From: Komagataeibacter diospyri
GTDB taxonomy: Bacteria > Pseudomonadota > Alphaproteobacteria > Acetobacterales > Acetobacteraceae
Direction: 5' to 3'
Assembly (NCBI RefSeq): GCF_006538165.1
Contig: NZ_BDLU01000040.1
Span: forward strand, 1 to 48,937
Length of the DNA: 48,937 nucleotides
Made by a program: the position numbers and the translations under genes. The notes beneath the pieces were generated by a model. The model did not search any database and had not been told where the DNA came from. It worked only from the letters and a program-made list of their open reading frames with translations. Position 1 is the first letter of the stretch, and each line of letters opens with the position of its first letter. This document shows positions 14,394 through 24,004 of this stretch, piece by piece.

Positions 14394-16115
14394 TCAGAAG
14401 CGGAAGGACAGGTTGGACATGTAATAGGTGCCGCTGCTGCCCCCCACGCGGTTCAGCGCCGACGCGGTCATGAACCGCGACAGGGTCTGCGCCCATGAAA
14501 GATGGGGCCCGATCTGCCATGTCAGCGTGGCCTGCGGGGCCATGCCAATGAACGAACCGTTGTAATGATATGCATACTGCAACGCACCCGGCCGTGACAG
14601 CGGGGCCAGCGTGCTGTAGCGCCAGTACAGCGGATAGCGCGCCATGATGCTGAGCGACCTGAAGAACGTCATGCGCACCTCTGGCGCGATATCGACCATG
14701 TTCGATTCGGATACGGTGAGCGAGGCATCGACATAGGTCAATTGCGGGTTGAACGGCTGGCTGTACGTGCCCACCGTATTACGCCGCGCATCGCCCCCCG
14801 AAAACACGTCCGCCTGCAGACCCACAAAGGTATGGAAACGGTCATGCGGGATACGGTAGCCCGCATTGCTGCTGAACGACCATGCATCAATGGGGCGCGA
14901 CGGGCTGTCTGCCCCCGTGGCGCGAAAGGCGCCGCCCTGCCATATGCCGCCCACCGAAAACTCGATCGGTCCCGCGATGCCGTGCCACCGGCCGCCGAAG
15001 TTGTTGCGCGTGGCCATGCCGGGCTGCACCGCGAATGATGGCGCAGATACGCCACTGATCCCGCCGCCCGCCTTGGTGCCGAAATAGAACAGGTCAAGAA
15101 AGGAGTAGCCCGTCTGCCCCATGAAGACGAAGTCAGGCGGTGCCCATGTGGTCTCCACGCCATACAGGCGGGTGCCGTAATCTTCCGTATCGTGGAAAAT
15201 GCCATCTGGCGTGATGTCGGTGCCGACAAAATCCCACGCATCCACCCGCACGCGCGACCATGCGGCATAAGCCCGGAACCCGTTCCACGCCAGCGGCACG
15301 GAAGAGGACATGCGATAGTACAGCACATAGGCCGGCATATCGAGAAAGGCCTGCCGACCGAACATGAAGCCCGCCTTTGCCCCCGCCACATGCCCCTTCA
15401 CTTCAATCAAGGCCTGCTGCACGTCAAGCTGCTTGCGATAGGTGTCGCCATAGCCATAAGGTCGCCAGCCACCCGCATCGGCATTGATCAGTTCGCCATA
15501 CAGCCGCACATGCGTGCCCAGATGCAGGTCCGCCCCATACAGGTTACGCACCGTAAAGCGCCCCGAATCCGCAACATGCGCCGCCCCCAGCACCGGACGG
15601 TTCTCGAACCAGTTGCGGGCCCGCGTCTCACCCGAAAAACTGATCCACACGCTACCGCTGCGGGTCAGGGGAATATATTTCAGCACATCGAAAGGATCAT
15701 CACCCTTCTTTTTGCTGCGCAGGCTGCTCCAGTCCTCCGCCCAGCGGGCCACGCCATACCGGCCGACCGGGCCAAAGCCTGCCGCCTCGCCGCTGTCGCG
15801 GTTGAACACGCCCCAGTCATACTGGTGGCCCGACGGGCGGCGATACGCCATGGCGGGCATGCGGACGGGCTGGCCCACGGGGTTGGCCGATGGCAGGTAC
15901 TCAACCGGTGGTACGGGGACTGCGTGCACATGGATGTTTTCCGGCGCACTGCGTCCCGGCTGCGTGACGGATGCAAAGGCTGCGGGTAGCTGCGCGCCCC
16001 ATGCCAGCGCACCCGATACCGGCAGGACAAGGGCGGAAAAAGGACGTCGCCCCAAAGGCCGGACACGCCGCGAAACCGTGCGGACGGAAAGATCAGACAT
16101 AAAGTGGAAAAGCAC
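14394..16115 (-). CDS. Outer-membrane porin of the alginate-export family
   Basis: The 573-residue protein has a long N-terminal export region and a mature beta-barrel rich in aromatic residues, ending in Phe (YYMSNLSFRF), as outer-membrane barrels do. Phrases such as SGSVWISFSGETRARNWFE and GFMFGRQAFLDMPAYVLYY place it with the alginate_exp (AlgE-like) porins. In acetic acid bacteria such porins pass small sugars or organic acids; the substrate here is not shown. The start may be the second Met (MSDLSVR), which gives a better signal peptide. It is divergent from glnK across about 210 bp, with the CLC gene following on the same strand. Confidence 0.8.
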   Translation of the reverse strand: MLFHFMSDLSVRTVSRRVRPLGRRPFSALVLPVSGALAWGAQLPAAFASVTQPGRSAPENIHVHAVPVPPVEYLPSANPVGQPVRMPAMAYRRPSGHQYDWGVFNRDSGEAAGFGPVGRYGVARWAEDWSSLRSKKKGDDPFDVLKYIPLTRSGSVWISFSGETRARNWFENRPVLGAAHVADSGRFTVRNLYGADLHLGTHVRLYGELINADAGGWRPYGYGDTYRKQLDVQQALIEVKGHVAGAKAGFMFGRQAFLDMPAYVLYYRMSSSVPLAWNGFRAYAAWSRVRVDAWDFVGTDITPDGIFHDTEDYGTRLYGVETTWAPPDFVFMGQTGYSFLDLFYFGTKAGGGISGVSAPSFAVQPGMATRNNFGGRWHGIAGPIEFSVGGIWQGGAFRATGADSPSRPIDAWSFSSNAGYRIPHDRFHTFVGLQADVFSGGDARRNTVGTYSQPFNPQLTYVDASLTVSESNMVDIAPEVRMTFFRSLSIMARYPLYWRYSTLAPLSRPGALQYAYHYNGSFIGMAPQATLTWQIGPHLSWAQTLSRFMTASALNRVGGSSGTYYMSNLSFRF

Positions 16116-16323
16116 CTTTCGTTACGAAACAATTCCAATAACGGCATTTCCCCATATCGCAAACGAAAACCGGGAACACGGCGGCTCCGTAATGGCAACA
16201 CACAGGCACTGCACAACCGGGGCCAAAGGCGGTAGCAAGTTCATATTGCTTCCGGATATGGTTACCTGTACGGAACAGAGACAGCGAAATGATGTTTCAG
16301 GGGCAAGGCAGGAAGGGAACGAA

Positions 16324-16662
16324 ATGAAATTCGTTATTGCCGTCATCAAGCCATTCAAGCTCGATGAGGTGCGTGAAGGGTTGCATTCCATCGGGGTGGA
16401 CGCCCTGACCGCAACCGAGGTCAAGGGGTATGGCCGCCAGAAAGGCCAGACCGAAATCTATCGCGGCGCCGAATACAACATCCAGTTCCTGCCCAAGATC
16501 AAGCTGGAGATCGCGGTGGCGGACGCGCAGTGCGACAAGGTGGTGGAAGTCATCCAGACCGCTTCGTGCACAGGCAAGATCGGCGATGGCAAGATTTTCG
16601 TACTCGACCTTGAGCAGGCAATGCGTATCAGGACACAGGAAACCGGAGAAAACGCGCTGTGA
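16324..16662 (+). CDS. glnK: PII signal-transduction protein GlnK/GlnB
   Basis: The 112-residue protein is a textbook PII: MKFVIAVIKPFKLDEV at the start, T-loop GYGRQKGQTEIYRGAEY with the uridylylated Tyr51, and the C-terminal signature TGKIGDGKIFV. PII proteins read 2-oxoglutarate and ATP/ADP and report nitrogen status. The start ATG has a strong ribosome binding site (caggaaggga). Because it overlaps amtB (GTGA), it should act as GlnK, plugging the ammonium channel when nitrogen is plentiful. I looked for a sigma54 promoter upstream and found no good match. Confidence 0.96.
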   Translation: MKFVIAVIKPFKLDEVREGLHSIGVDALTATEVKGYGRQKGQTEIYRGAEYNIQFLPKIKLEIAVADAQCDKVVEVIQTASCTGKIGDGKIFVLDLEQAMRIRTQETGENAL

Positions 16663-18038
16663 TCACAAAGATTGGCAAGAGCGCCCGCCAGTTCGGGCCT
16701 GCGGCCGCAACTGTCGCGCTGTCCATGGGCTGCCTGCCCGCCATGGCGGCTGATGCGGCCCCCGCCGCGATCGACACGGGTGATACGGCATGGATGCTGA
16801 TCAGTACGGGCCTTGTGCTGATGATGACCATCCCCGGTCTTGCCCTGTTCTATGCCGGGATGGTGCGCAAGAAGAACGTGCTGGCGACACTCATGCAGTC
16901 ATTCAGCATCTGCTGTATCATGACGGTGGTGTGGATGGTGCTGGGCTACAGCCTGACCTTCACGTCGGGCAACGCGTTCATCGGCGGCCTGTCGCGCGTG
17001 ATGCTCAACGGCGTGGGCGCAGGGATCTCCAAGGGGTCCGACGTGGCCTTCACCATGGCTGCCGGCACGCCCGCCGCAACAACCATGACCATTCCCGAAA
17101 GCGTGTGGATGACGTTCCAGATGACGTTCGCCATCATCACGCCCGCGCTGATTACCGGCGCATTTGCCGAACGCATGAAGTTCAGCGCGCTGTGTGTCTT
17201 CACCATCCTGTGGTCGCTGATCGTGTACGTGCCGGTTGCCCACTGGGTCTGGGGACCGGATGGATGGGTCGCCAGCAAGATTGGCGCGATCGACTTCGCC
17301 GGTGGCACCGTCGTTCATATCAACGCCGGTATCGCGGGTCTTGTCGCGGCCCTGGTGATCGGGCGGCGCAAGGGTTATGGGGAAGAAGACCTGTCCCCCT
17401 ACAACCTGACCTACGCCATCATTGGCGCGTCCCTGCTGTGGGTGGGCTGGTTCGGGTTCAATGCCGGGTCCGCCGTAGGCGCGAACGGCCGTGCGGGCAT
17501 GGCCATGGCCACCACCCAGATCGCGGCTGCCGCCGCTGGCGTGTCATGGATGTGCGCCGAATGGATGAAAACCGGCAAGCCGACCGTGCTGGGTATCATT
17601 TCCGGCGCCGTAGGCGGCCTTGTGGCCATTACGCCTGCGGCGGGCTTCGTGCTGCCCGGTGGCGCGCTGATGATCGGTCTGGCTGCTGGCCTGATCTGCT
17701 TCTGGGGGGCGACGGGCCTCAAGCACATGATGGGCTATGACGACAGCCTTGACGCCTTTGGCGTGCATGGCATTGGCGGCATCGTAGGTGCACTGCTGAC
17801 CGGCGTGTTCGCCTATGGCCCGCTTTCGGCCACCGACGCCAGTCCCGAAGGGATCAGCGGGTCGTTTTCACAGTTCGTAGCGCAGGCGGAATCCGTTGGC
17901 ATCACCATCGCCTGGTGCGCGGTGCTGACGTTTATCCTGCTCAAGCTGATCGACCTGACCATCGGCCTGCGCGTTACACGCGACGAGGAAATGGAAGGGC
18001 TGGACATGAGCCTGCATGGCGAGCGGATCAATTCCTGA
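16659..18038 (+). CDS. amtB: Ammonium transporter AmtB
   Basis: The protein of 459 residues begins at a GTG overlapping the glnK stop. A cleavable signal peptide (to about AMAADA) is followed by 11 membrane segments. Hallmarks are PGLALFYAGMVRKKNVL near the start and the pore twin histidines in VVHINAGIAG and FGVHGIGGI. AmtB conducts ammonium across the inner membrane as a trimer and is inhibited by GlnK encoded just upstream. A terminator and a composite repeat follow. Confidence 0.96.
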   Translation: MITKIGKSARQFGPAAATVALSMGCLPAMAADAAPAAIDTGDTAWMLISTGLVLMMTIPGLALFYAGMVRKKNVLATLMQSFSICCIMTVVWMVLGYSLTFTSGNAFIGGLSRVMLNGVGAGISKGSDVAFTMAAGTPAATTMTIPESVWMTFQMTFAIITPALITGAFAERMKFSALCVFTILWSLIVYVPVAHWVWGPDGWVASKIGAIDFAGGTVVHINAGIAGLVAALVIGRRKGYGEEDLSPYNLTYAIIGASLLWVGWFGFNAGSAVGANGRAGMAMATTQIAAAAAGVSWMCAEWMKTGKPTVLGIISGAVGGLVAITPAAGFVLPGGALMIGLAAGLICFWGATGLKHMMGYDDSLDAFGVHGIGGIVGALLTGVFAYGPLSATDASPEGISGSFSQFVAQAESVGITIAWCAVLTFILLKLIDLTIGLRVTRDEEMEGLDMSLHGERINS

Positions 18039-18074
18039 TTCCCTCTGCCTGTTCCTGCCATCCCCTGAAACTGA

Positions 18075-18102
18075 GGGCGGCCCTGACGGGTCGTCCTTTT
18101 TT
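18075..18102 (+). terminator. Rho-independent terminator of glnK-amtB
   Basis: GGGCGGCCC (18075-18083) pairs with GGGTCGTCC (18088-18096) using two G-U pairs and the loop TGAC, followed by six T. Confidence 0.85.
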
Positions 18103-18130
18103 CATGCGCAATAATCCATTGATGAAAAAT

Positions 18131-18215
18131 AAAAGTTTTTGGGTGCTGCCTTTTTTCAAAAAGGCAGCGTTCTTCGAAGCTTTTTGAAAAAAGCTTCGCC
18201 AAAAACTTCTTTTTA
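18131..18215. repeat. Composite palindromic repeat, copy 4 (best-preserved)
   Basis: Three nested pairings are perfect: an outer 10-bp stem AAGTTTTTGG (18133-18142) with CCAAAAACTT (18199-18208); hairpin 1 GCTGCCTTTTT (18145-18155) with AAAAAGGCAGC (18158-18168); hairpin 2 GAAGCTTTTT (18176-18185) with AAAAAGCTTC (18188-18197). The whole can fold as a three-way junction on either strand. It lies between the convergent amtB and GNAT genes. Confidence 0.9.
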
Positions 18216-18740
18216 ATCTGCAGCCGTCACGTCCCTCCGCATTGCGCAGCGTGATCCGGCGGGAAAGCCCGCCTGTGCTTCCTCCCGCAGCGCGGCCGCG
18301 AGACGCGCATCCAGCCTGTCGGACGACAGCAGGGAAAAGCCCGATTTTTCATAAAACGGGGCGTTCCAAGGAAGCGCGCGGAAGGTTGTCAGCGTAAGCC
18401 CGGACAGACCGAGCGCACGTGCACCGCCATACGCCGCTGATAACAGCCGTCGCCCCAGCCCCCTTCCCTGCCGGTCATGGGCTACCGACATTTCAAGGAT
18501 ATGCAGATCCTGCCCACACGGCTGCGCGCTGAGGAAACCTGCGATCCGCCCCTGTTCATCAACCGCGACCCAGCAGGTGCGCGTGGCGATGCAGGCCCGG
18601 TGCGCGTCAACGGACATGACCCCGTCATCCGCCACCCAGGCCAGTTCGGGCACACTACGGAAAGCCTGCCCGGCCGATCGTTCGATGGCGGGAAGGAAGC
18701 TGGCGTCATCATCGACCGCCACGCGGATGGAAAAAGACAT
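18213..18740 (-). CDS. GNAT-family N-acetyltransferase
   Basis: The 175-residue protein has the GNAT acetyl-CoA site RQGRGLGRRLL (R/Q-x-x-G-x-G/A) at about residues 95-105, preceded by the strand LHILEMSVAHD and followed by FYEKSGFSLL, the usual C-terminal motif. The substrate cannot be told from sequence; small-molecule amines or protein N-termini are common. It converges with amtB across a palindromic repeat, and its stop codon lies within the repeat's edge. Confidence 0.88.
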   Translation of the reverse strand: MSFSIRVAVDDDASFLPAIERSAGQAFRSVPELAWVADDGVMSVDAHRACIATRTCWVAVDEQGRIAGFLSAQPCGQDLHILEMSVAHDRQGRGLGRRLLSAAYGGARALGLSGLTLTTFRALPWNAPFYEKSGFSLLSSDRLDARLAAALREEAQAGFPAGSRCAMRRDVTAAD

Positions 18741-18783
18741 AGGGTCATCCCGGTTATGTAACGGGATGACCCTAGCACACCCG

Positions 18784-20991
18784 TCAGAACGACTGTGAAA
18801 TACCGGTCAGGATGGTCCGACGCAGCCCGTATTGCGGTGCGCCCACGCCCACGCCGGTGCCGCTGCGCAGCATATAAGGGTGATCGAACAGGTTGGTTAC
18901 ATCCAGCCGCAACTGCGTGGTGCGCAGGAAGCGGGAATGGAACAGGTCACGGAAGGACTGCACGACCGACATGTTGAAGGTCGCATATTGCGGAATGACG
19001 CCGCCATTAGGCACGTCCGAATCCTGCCGCAGGCCACTGCCATAGACCATGGTGGCCGAAACGCGCGTGGGATGTCCGCTGCGATAGAAGAACGTGTAAG
19101 ACCCACCGGCAGATGCCGTCCAGCGCTGGTCATGATCCAGATGGATCCAGTGCTGGCTGATATATTTCAGGTCATCGGCGTCAAAGTTGAACTGCGCGCT
19201 GGTAATGTCCTTGCCAATCGCCCGCGACCACGCGAAATTGCCATACAGCGACAGCGGCCCGTGATCATAGGATGTGGAAAATTCGTACCCGTTGACCTGC
19301 CCGCGCCGGTAATTGAATCCGGACAGGATGATGGGCGCGCCGAACTGCCCTTCATCAATCAGGTTATGGGCCAGCTTGTAATAGGCATCGACCGAGACGC
19401 GCCAGCCGGGCAGGATGACCTGCTCGATGCCTGCGTCGAAATAATGGTCACGCTCGGCCTTGACCGTATCGCTACGGCTGACATCGGTCGCAGCGGAGGT
19501 ATTGGCGAACTGCCGCAGGTCGGTGCCCCCCACCACTTCGAACGGCGGCGGCGTGAAGTAGCGTGAATACCCTGCATGTAGTGCCGCCCCCTTCCATGCA
19601 CGCCATACCACGTTGATGCGCGGGCTGAGCTGGTGTTCGTCGGTGTATTCCCCGACACCGTCAAAGCGCAGGCCGTAATTGACCGTCAGGTTACGCACCG
19701 GCTGCCATTCATCCTGCACATACAGGCCGTAGATATCGCCGGTGCGGCCATTGCCCGTGTGGATGTTGACCTGCTGGTTTGCATCATTGAACACCGTGGC
19801 ATCGGCCTTGGTGATGTTGCGTTCGGCAAAGACCTGAAAGCCGAAACGGATGGTGTGGTCGGGGCGCACGCGCCATGTCACGTCACTCTGGGTGCCGGTG
19901 GACATGACCGAACGTTCGGCGTGCTGGCTTATACCCATATACGCAAGATCACCCATATTGGGGTCGGGGCTGTAGCCAAGGCTGCTGTAACGCGAGAAAA
20001 CCGATGTCTGCAGGCTGAACGCGCCAATCGTCTTCTGTAGCGACAGGATACCAAAATCGGTAATTTCCTTCTGGCGTTCATTCAGATTGCTGCTGCCCGG
20101 CGCCTGGGGCAGCAGGCTGCTGTAATTATCGCCAAACATCGGCTGGCCGCCAATATTGGGCAGCTGGTACTCGGCATTGGATACACCGGCGATCAGGCTG
20201 ATCCGCGTATTCTCATCAACCGTGTACCGCACGTGGCCCAGAAAATGGTACTGATTGCTCAGGTCATGCGGCGCATTGAAGGACGGGGTCGTGTTCTCGA
20301 TCCCCACCCGGTCATGCACGTAATCGGCGGTAAAGAAGTAATCCCACTTGCCCGACTGTCCCCCATACTGGGCGGAGGGAAAGAAATAATCCCGCGCCCC
20401 ACCATAAATGGATACGTTGCCGCCCTTGTTGGTGGATCCGTTCTTGGTGTTGATGTCCACCACGGCGGCCTGCAGGAAGCCATACTGCACGGGCAGCGCA
20501 CCGGTTGAGAGCGACAGGTTGTCGGCAAAACGGGTCATCAGCGTCTGCCCGAACACATTCAGACCTTCGGGCAACTGCACGCCATCAAGACGGAACTGCA
20601 CCTCGTTATGGTCACCACGGACATGGATCTGGCCATAGCTGTCCTGCGCCACGCCGGGGGCCTGCAGCAGCACGCTGTTCATCCCGGCATTATCGCCACC
20701 GGGAATGGTTTCCAGCGCCTTGCGGCTGAAGGCATGCACCGTGGCCCCGGTGGCAGGCTGCAACTGGATACGCGCACGATCCAGCCGGGCGGTGACCGTC
20801 ATGGCGTCCGGGGCGGAAGACCGGCGCGTGCTCTCCAGATCCGTCGCCTGCACGATGGTGGTGTCAGTGGGGGTGGGCACACTTTCCCCCGTCGTGGTCT
20901 GCGCCACGAGGGAGGAAACCGGTGTCAGCACGGTCATGGCCGCCAGCACGGCGGGAGACAGCGGGTGGCGGGAAAACCATAAGCGCGTCAT
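18784..20991 (-). CDS. TonB-dependent outer-membrane receptor
   Basis: The frame opens at 21060, but the ATG at 20991 (MTRLWFSRH) gives a normal signal peptide with an Ala/Val core ending near SLVAQ. The plug domain follows (ATVHAFSRKALETIPGG, GQIHVRGDHNEVQFRLDGVQLP), then a 22-strand barrel ending in Phe (ILTGISQSF). Such receptors import siderophore-iron, cobalamin or other scarce ligands using the TonB system. No synthesis or periplasmic transport genes adjoin it, so the ligand is open. A TetR regulator lies upstream on the same strand but about 300 bp away. Confidence 0.88.
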   Translation of the reverse strand: MTRLWFSRHPLSPAVLAAMTVLTPVSSLVAQTTTGESVPTPTDTTIVQATDLESTRRSSAPDAMTVTARLDRARIQLQPATGATVHAFSRKALETIPGGDNAGMNSVLLQAPGVAQDSYGQIHVRGDHNEVQFRLDGVQLPEGLNVFGQTLMTRFADNLSLSTGALPVQYGFLQAAVVDINTKNGSTNKGGNVSIYGGARDYFFPSAQYGGQSGKWDYFFTADYVHDRVGIENTTPSFNAPHDLSNQYHFLGHVRYTVDENTRISLIAGVSNAEYQLPNIGGQPMFGDNYSSLLPQAPGSSNLNERQKEITDFGILSLQKTIGAFSLQTSVFSRYSSLGYSPDPNMGDLAYMGISQHAERSVMSTGTQSDVTWRVRPDHTIRFGFQVFAERNITKADATVFNDANQQVNIHTGNGRTGDIYGLYVQDEWQPVRNLTVNYGLRFDGVGEYTDEHQLSPRINVVWRAWKGAALHAGYSRYFTPPPFEVVGGTDLRQFANTSAATDVSRSDTVKAERDHYFDAGIEQVILPGWRVSVDAYYKLAHNLIDEGQFGAPIILSGFNYRRGQVNGYEFSTSYDHGPLSLYGNFAWSRAIGKDITSAQFNFDADDLKYISQHWIHLDHDQRWTASAGGSYTFFYRSGHPTRVSATMVYGSGLRQDSDVPNGGVIPQYATFNMSVVQSFRDLFHSRFLRTTQLRLDVTNLFDHPYMLRSGTGVGVGAPQYGLRRTILTGISQSF

Positions 20992-21060
20992 ATCAGAGTG
21001 GGCTCGCATCCAGTCAGGAGATTTCGGATGACCCAGCCGTATATTGGTACAATATAACAT

Positions 21061-21367
21061 AACAATCTAAAAAAGCAGACTTCTTCACGACGCAGCCAGA
21101 ATGTTGTTTTTATGCAACATAAGCATGACCGCCCTGATCTATGAGCAGGACAACGATGGCATCAGGCCAGAAAGCCAGCCGTTTCAGATGAAAAGTACAG
21201 ACGGGATCGCGATGCATCACCAGTCGGGACGTCGTGATCCTGTCACTCCGCAACAGGTAGGAAACAGCGGAGTATATGGGCTACCCTGCCCGCGTTTCTG
21301 GTGAAGCTTTTTTCAGAAAGCCTCCAGGGGATGCCGCCTTTTGAAAAAAGACGGCATCCAGAAACTT
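21061..21367. other. Intergenic between TonB receptor and TetR gene
   Basis: About 307 bp holding a composite repeat at its TetR-proximal end. The AT-rich stretch near 21050-21075 is a likely place for the receptor promoter, but I could not define boxes. Short frames here have no recognisable product. Confidence 0.45.
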
Positions 21368-21372
21368 TTATG
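21298..21372. repeat. Composite palindromic repeat, copy 5
   Basis: The order is reversed relative to the 18131 copy: gtgaagcttttttcagaaagcc first, then atgccgccttttgaaaaaagacggcat, then cagaaactttta. It lies immediately 3' of the TetR gene. Confidence 0.75.
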
Positions 21373-22087
21373 ACCTTGAACCGGATGCCGGGCGTTCCAT
21401 CACGATGGGCGGCAGGCGTGGGGCATCACGCAGGTACGCATTGAGGAACGTGCGCACGGCGGACCGGGCAATGAATTCGATATGCGCCTCATCCGTATTG
21501 ACCGGCAGTTGCAGCCGAGCACGCGCCACGATTCGGGTCTGGCACAGGCCATAGAACTGTTCCGCCGCGAAAACCGGATCGGGAATGTTCAGCACGCCCG
21601 CGTCATTATGCTGCATGAGCCACGCGGACAGGATGCCAATGGCCTTCTGCGGCCCGTGTTTCCAGAAAGTTTCGGCAAGGTCGGGAAAATTCCCCGCTTC
21701 CGAAATGATGATACGGTTAAGCATGAGCGACAGCGGCGATGTCAGCAGCCGGATCATGGCCACGGCAAGGTGTTCGAGCGATTCCGTAAGGTTCGCCCCT
21801 TCGTCAATCCGGCTGAACAGCAGGGGCATTTTCTCGCACGCACACTGTTCCACAAAGGCGGAGAACAGCATGGCCTTGCTTTCGAAATAATTATACAGCG
21901 TTCCCTTGGACACGCCCGCATCCCGCGCGATGCCCGACATGCTGGCCCCTTCGTACCCCTGCTGGGCAAAAACACGCGCGGCACCGGCCAGTATCTGCTG
22001 GCGCTTGGCTGCGGACGCACCGGACAGCGGGCAGCTTTCGGCCTGTATCTGGCCCGGATGGTCTGGCGTGGTACCCATGGAAATCAT
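21368..22087 (-). CDS. TetR/AcrR-family repressor
   Basis: The product is 239 residues, or 236 from a second ATG at 22078. The N-terminal helix-turn-helix is typical: RQQILAGAARVFAQQGYEGAS then IARDAGVSKGTLYNYFESK (about residues 28-72). The long helical C-terminal domain resembles the AefR-type. It is divergent from an outer-membrane efflux channel, and the intergenic region carries a TetR-type dyad (22153-22171). It most likely represses the channel gene and itself until a toxic ligand binds. Confidence 0.88.
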   Translation of the reverse strand: MISMGTTPDHPGQIQAESCPLSGASAAKRQQILAGAARVFAQQGYEGASMSGIARDAGVSKGTLYNYFESKAMLFSAFVEQCACEKMPLLFSRIDEGANLTESLEHLAVAMIRLLTSPLSLMLNRIIISEAGNFPDLAETFWKHGPQKAIGILSAWLMQHNDAGVLNIPDPVFAAEQFYGLCQTRIVARARLQLPVNTDEAHIEFIARSAVRTFLNAYLRDAPRLPPIVMERPASGSRS

Positions 22088-22152
22088 CCTGCTCCCATTA
22101 TCGGTGCGTACTTTCGATTGACCCCGTGTGGAAAGCCGATAGGCTAGGGGAC

Positions 22153-22171
22153 TGACCGAACTGATCGGTCA
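22153..22171. promoter_or_regulatory. Candidate TetR operator
   Basis: TGACCG (22153-22158), 7 bases, CGGTCA (22166-22171) is a perfect dyad like many TetR/AcrR operators. It lies 66 bp from the regulator start and about 80 bp from the efflux gene. Confidence 0.6.
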
Positions 22172-22176
22172 ATTCA

Positions 22177-22200
22177 TGGCATGGTCACGAAACCATGCCA
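22177..22200. promoter_or_regulatory. Second dyad upstream of the efflux channel gene
   Basis: TGGCATGGT (22177-22185) and ACCATGCCA (22192-22200) form a perfect 9-bp inverted repeat with a 6-base spacer. It is unlike the TGACCG dyad beside it, so it may be a site for another regulator or a hairpin in the leader RNA. Confidence 0.45.
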
Positions 22201-22249
22201 AGAGCATACAGATTTATATTAACTGTTTCCGGGACAACAGGGGGCCGCG

Positions 22250-23893
22250 TTGGTGGGTAAGGGATTTTCATGGCGCACGGCGGTGGTTGGGTTGTCGGTC
22301 ATGACCGCCGGATGCGCGGTTGGCCCGAACTTCCACAAGCCAACCCCGTGGACGCCCAAGGAGTATGGCGGCCCGAAGCGTATCCAGGCCACGAATGGCA
22401 AGGATGGCACGCCCGCGCCGGTGGCAAGCCAGACCTCGTCGGATGACCCCGATACCGCATGGTGGACCATTTTCCACGATCCCGAGCTGACAAAGCTGGA
22501 ACAGCGCGTCGCGACCGACAACCTTGATGTCCGCCGCTATGCCTACCGCATGGCGCAAAGCCGCGCGGAACTGCGTATCGCAGGGGCCGAACGCTATCCC
22601 GCCATGTCAGCCAGCGGGTCATACGCCCGCCAGCAGTACAGCACCAAGATGCTGCAGCGGATCGTAACCGACGTGGAAAGCGACCCGCAACTGAGCAACA
22701 ACCCCGTATTTTCCCAATACGCGCCGGCACCCGGACAGGCCAAGATTCCACTATTCAACCAGTGGCGCGACAGCATTGACGCCACATGGGAAATTGACCT
22801 GTGGGGCCGCGTGCGTCGCCAGTATGAAGCCGCCGCAGCCCAGGCACAGGCCACGAACGAAGCCCGACGCGGCATGCTGATTTCACGCCAGGCCGAAGTG
22901 GCGCGCGATTACATGGAACTGCGCAATACGCAGGAACAACTGCGCATCGTCATGGAAAACCGCGACGTGGCCAGATCCATGCTGGACCTGAACCAGCAGC
23001 GCTACACCAGGGGACTGGCCAGCGACATGGAAGTGGAACAGGCCCGCGTGCAGTACCAGAACACGCTGGCGCAACTGCCTCAGCTGGAACAGCAGCTGGT
23101 GGCACAGGTCAATGCGCTCAGCCTGCTTATGGGTGAGCCGCCGCGTGCCCTGTCCGATGAACTGTTGACCGCATCCGCCATTCCCCCCGTCCCGCCGCGT
23201 GTGCCGGTGGGCGTGCCGTCCGAACTGGCGCGCCGCCGTCCCGATATTCGCCGCGCCGAAGCCAACCTGCACGCCGCAACAGCGCAGGTGGGCGAAGCGG
23301 TGGCCGAATTCTATCCGCGCGTGACGATCAATGCCGGGTTCGGGTTTGAATCCCTGTCGTTCCGCGACCTTGGTTTCTGGAATGCGAAGGCATGGAATGT
23401 CGGCCCGTCCATCACCCTGCCCATCTTTCAGGGCGGACGCCTGCGCGGGCAGCTGGAACTGCGCAAGGCAGCCCAGAAGGAAGCCGCCATCAGCTACCAG
23501 CAGACCGTGCTGGGCGCATGGCATGACATTGACAACGCGCTGACCGCCTATTCCGATGAACAGATCCGCCACGACAACCTGACCCAGCGCATGGAAGCCA
23601 GCCACCATGCCCTGCAACTGGCGCAGGACCAGTACCGTCACGGTATGGTGACCTATCTGAACGTGCTGGACAGCCAGCGCCAGTACCTGGGCGCGCAGTC
23701 CGACCTGACCACCAGCACGGCCACCATATCGGGCAATCTTGTCCGTCTTTACAACGCACTGGGCGGTGGCTGGGAAACCACATATCCCGAACCCGTTCCC
23801 CGCACGAAGCAGACGAAGACGGCCCAGGGCCCGGTCACGACCACCACGCCCGCAACCAGCCCTGCCCCCACCACATTGCACCAACCGGCCTGA
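22250..23893 (+). CDS. Outer-membrane efflux channel, NodT/OprM-type lipoprotein
   Basis: The start is TTG 22250 (or GTG 22253), preceded by an AG-rich caggggg; 547 residues. A short signal peptide ends in the lipobox TAGC, Cys at about 21. Two repeated outer-membrane-factor halves follow, with long helices and the phrases TWEIDLWGRVRRQYEAA and PDIRRAEANLHAATAQVGEAVAEFYPRV, standard for TolC/OprM channels. Such channels join an inner-membrane pump through an adaptor, but no pump or adaptor gene adjoins this one. The C-terminal tail is Thr/Pro/Ala-rich. It is divergent from a TetR gene with an operator between. Confidence 0.88.
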   Translation: MVGKGFSWRTAVVGLSVMTAGCAVGPNFHKPTPWTPKEYGGPKRIQATNGKDGTPAPVASQTSSDDPDTAWWTIFHDPELTKLEQRVATDNLDVRRYAYRMAQSRAELRIAGAERYPAMSASGSYARQQYSTKMLQRIVTDVESDPQLSNNPVFSQYAPAPGQAKIPLFNQWRDSIDATWEIDLWGRVRRQYEAAAAQAQATNEARRGMLISRQAEVARDYMELRNTQEQLRIVMENRDVARSMLDLNQQRYTRGLASDMEVEQARVQYQNTLAQLPQLEQQLVAQVNALSLLMGEPPRALSDELLTASAIPPVPPRVPVGVPSELARRRPDIRRAEANLHAATAQVGEAVAEFYPRVTINAGFGFESLSFRDLGFWNAKAWNVGPSITLPIFQGGRLRGQLELRKAAQKEAAISYQQTVLGAWHDIDNALTAYSDEQIRHDNLTQRMEASHHALQLAQDQYRHGMVTYLNVLDSQRQYLGAQSDLTTSTATISGNLVRLYNALGGGWETTYPEPVPRTKQTKTAQGPVTTTTPATSPAPTTLHQPA

Positions 23894-24004
23894 AACCGGC
23901 GTTAAAGGCTTGGCGTGCACGCGCCTTGCTAGTATAAGCCGCCCCGTTCCCGACTGGATGGGCATACGCCGCCACACGGAACCACGGCGCAGGGACCTGT
24001 CATC

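Noticed and set aside
13469..14473. A 334-residue plus-strand frame
   Set aside because: Antisense of the CLC gene; composition is that of a shadow frame.
16116..16323. Possible sigma54 promoter upstream of glnK
   Set aside because: The GG and GC elements found are 15 bases apart instead of 10, and no other pair fits.
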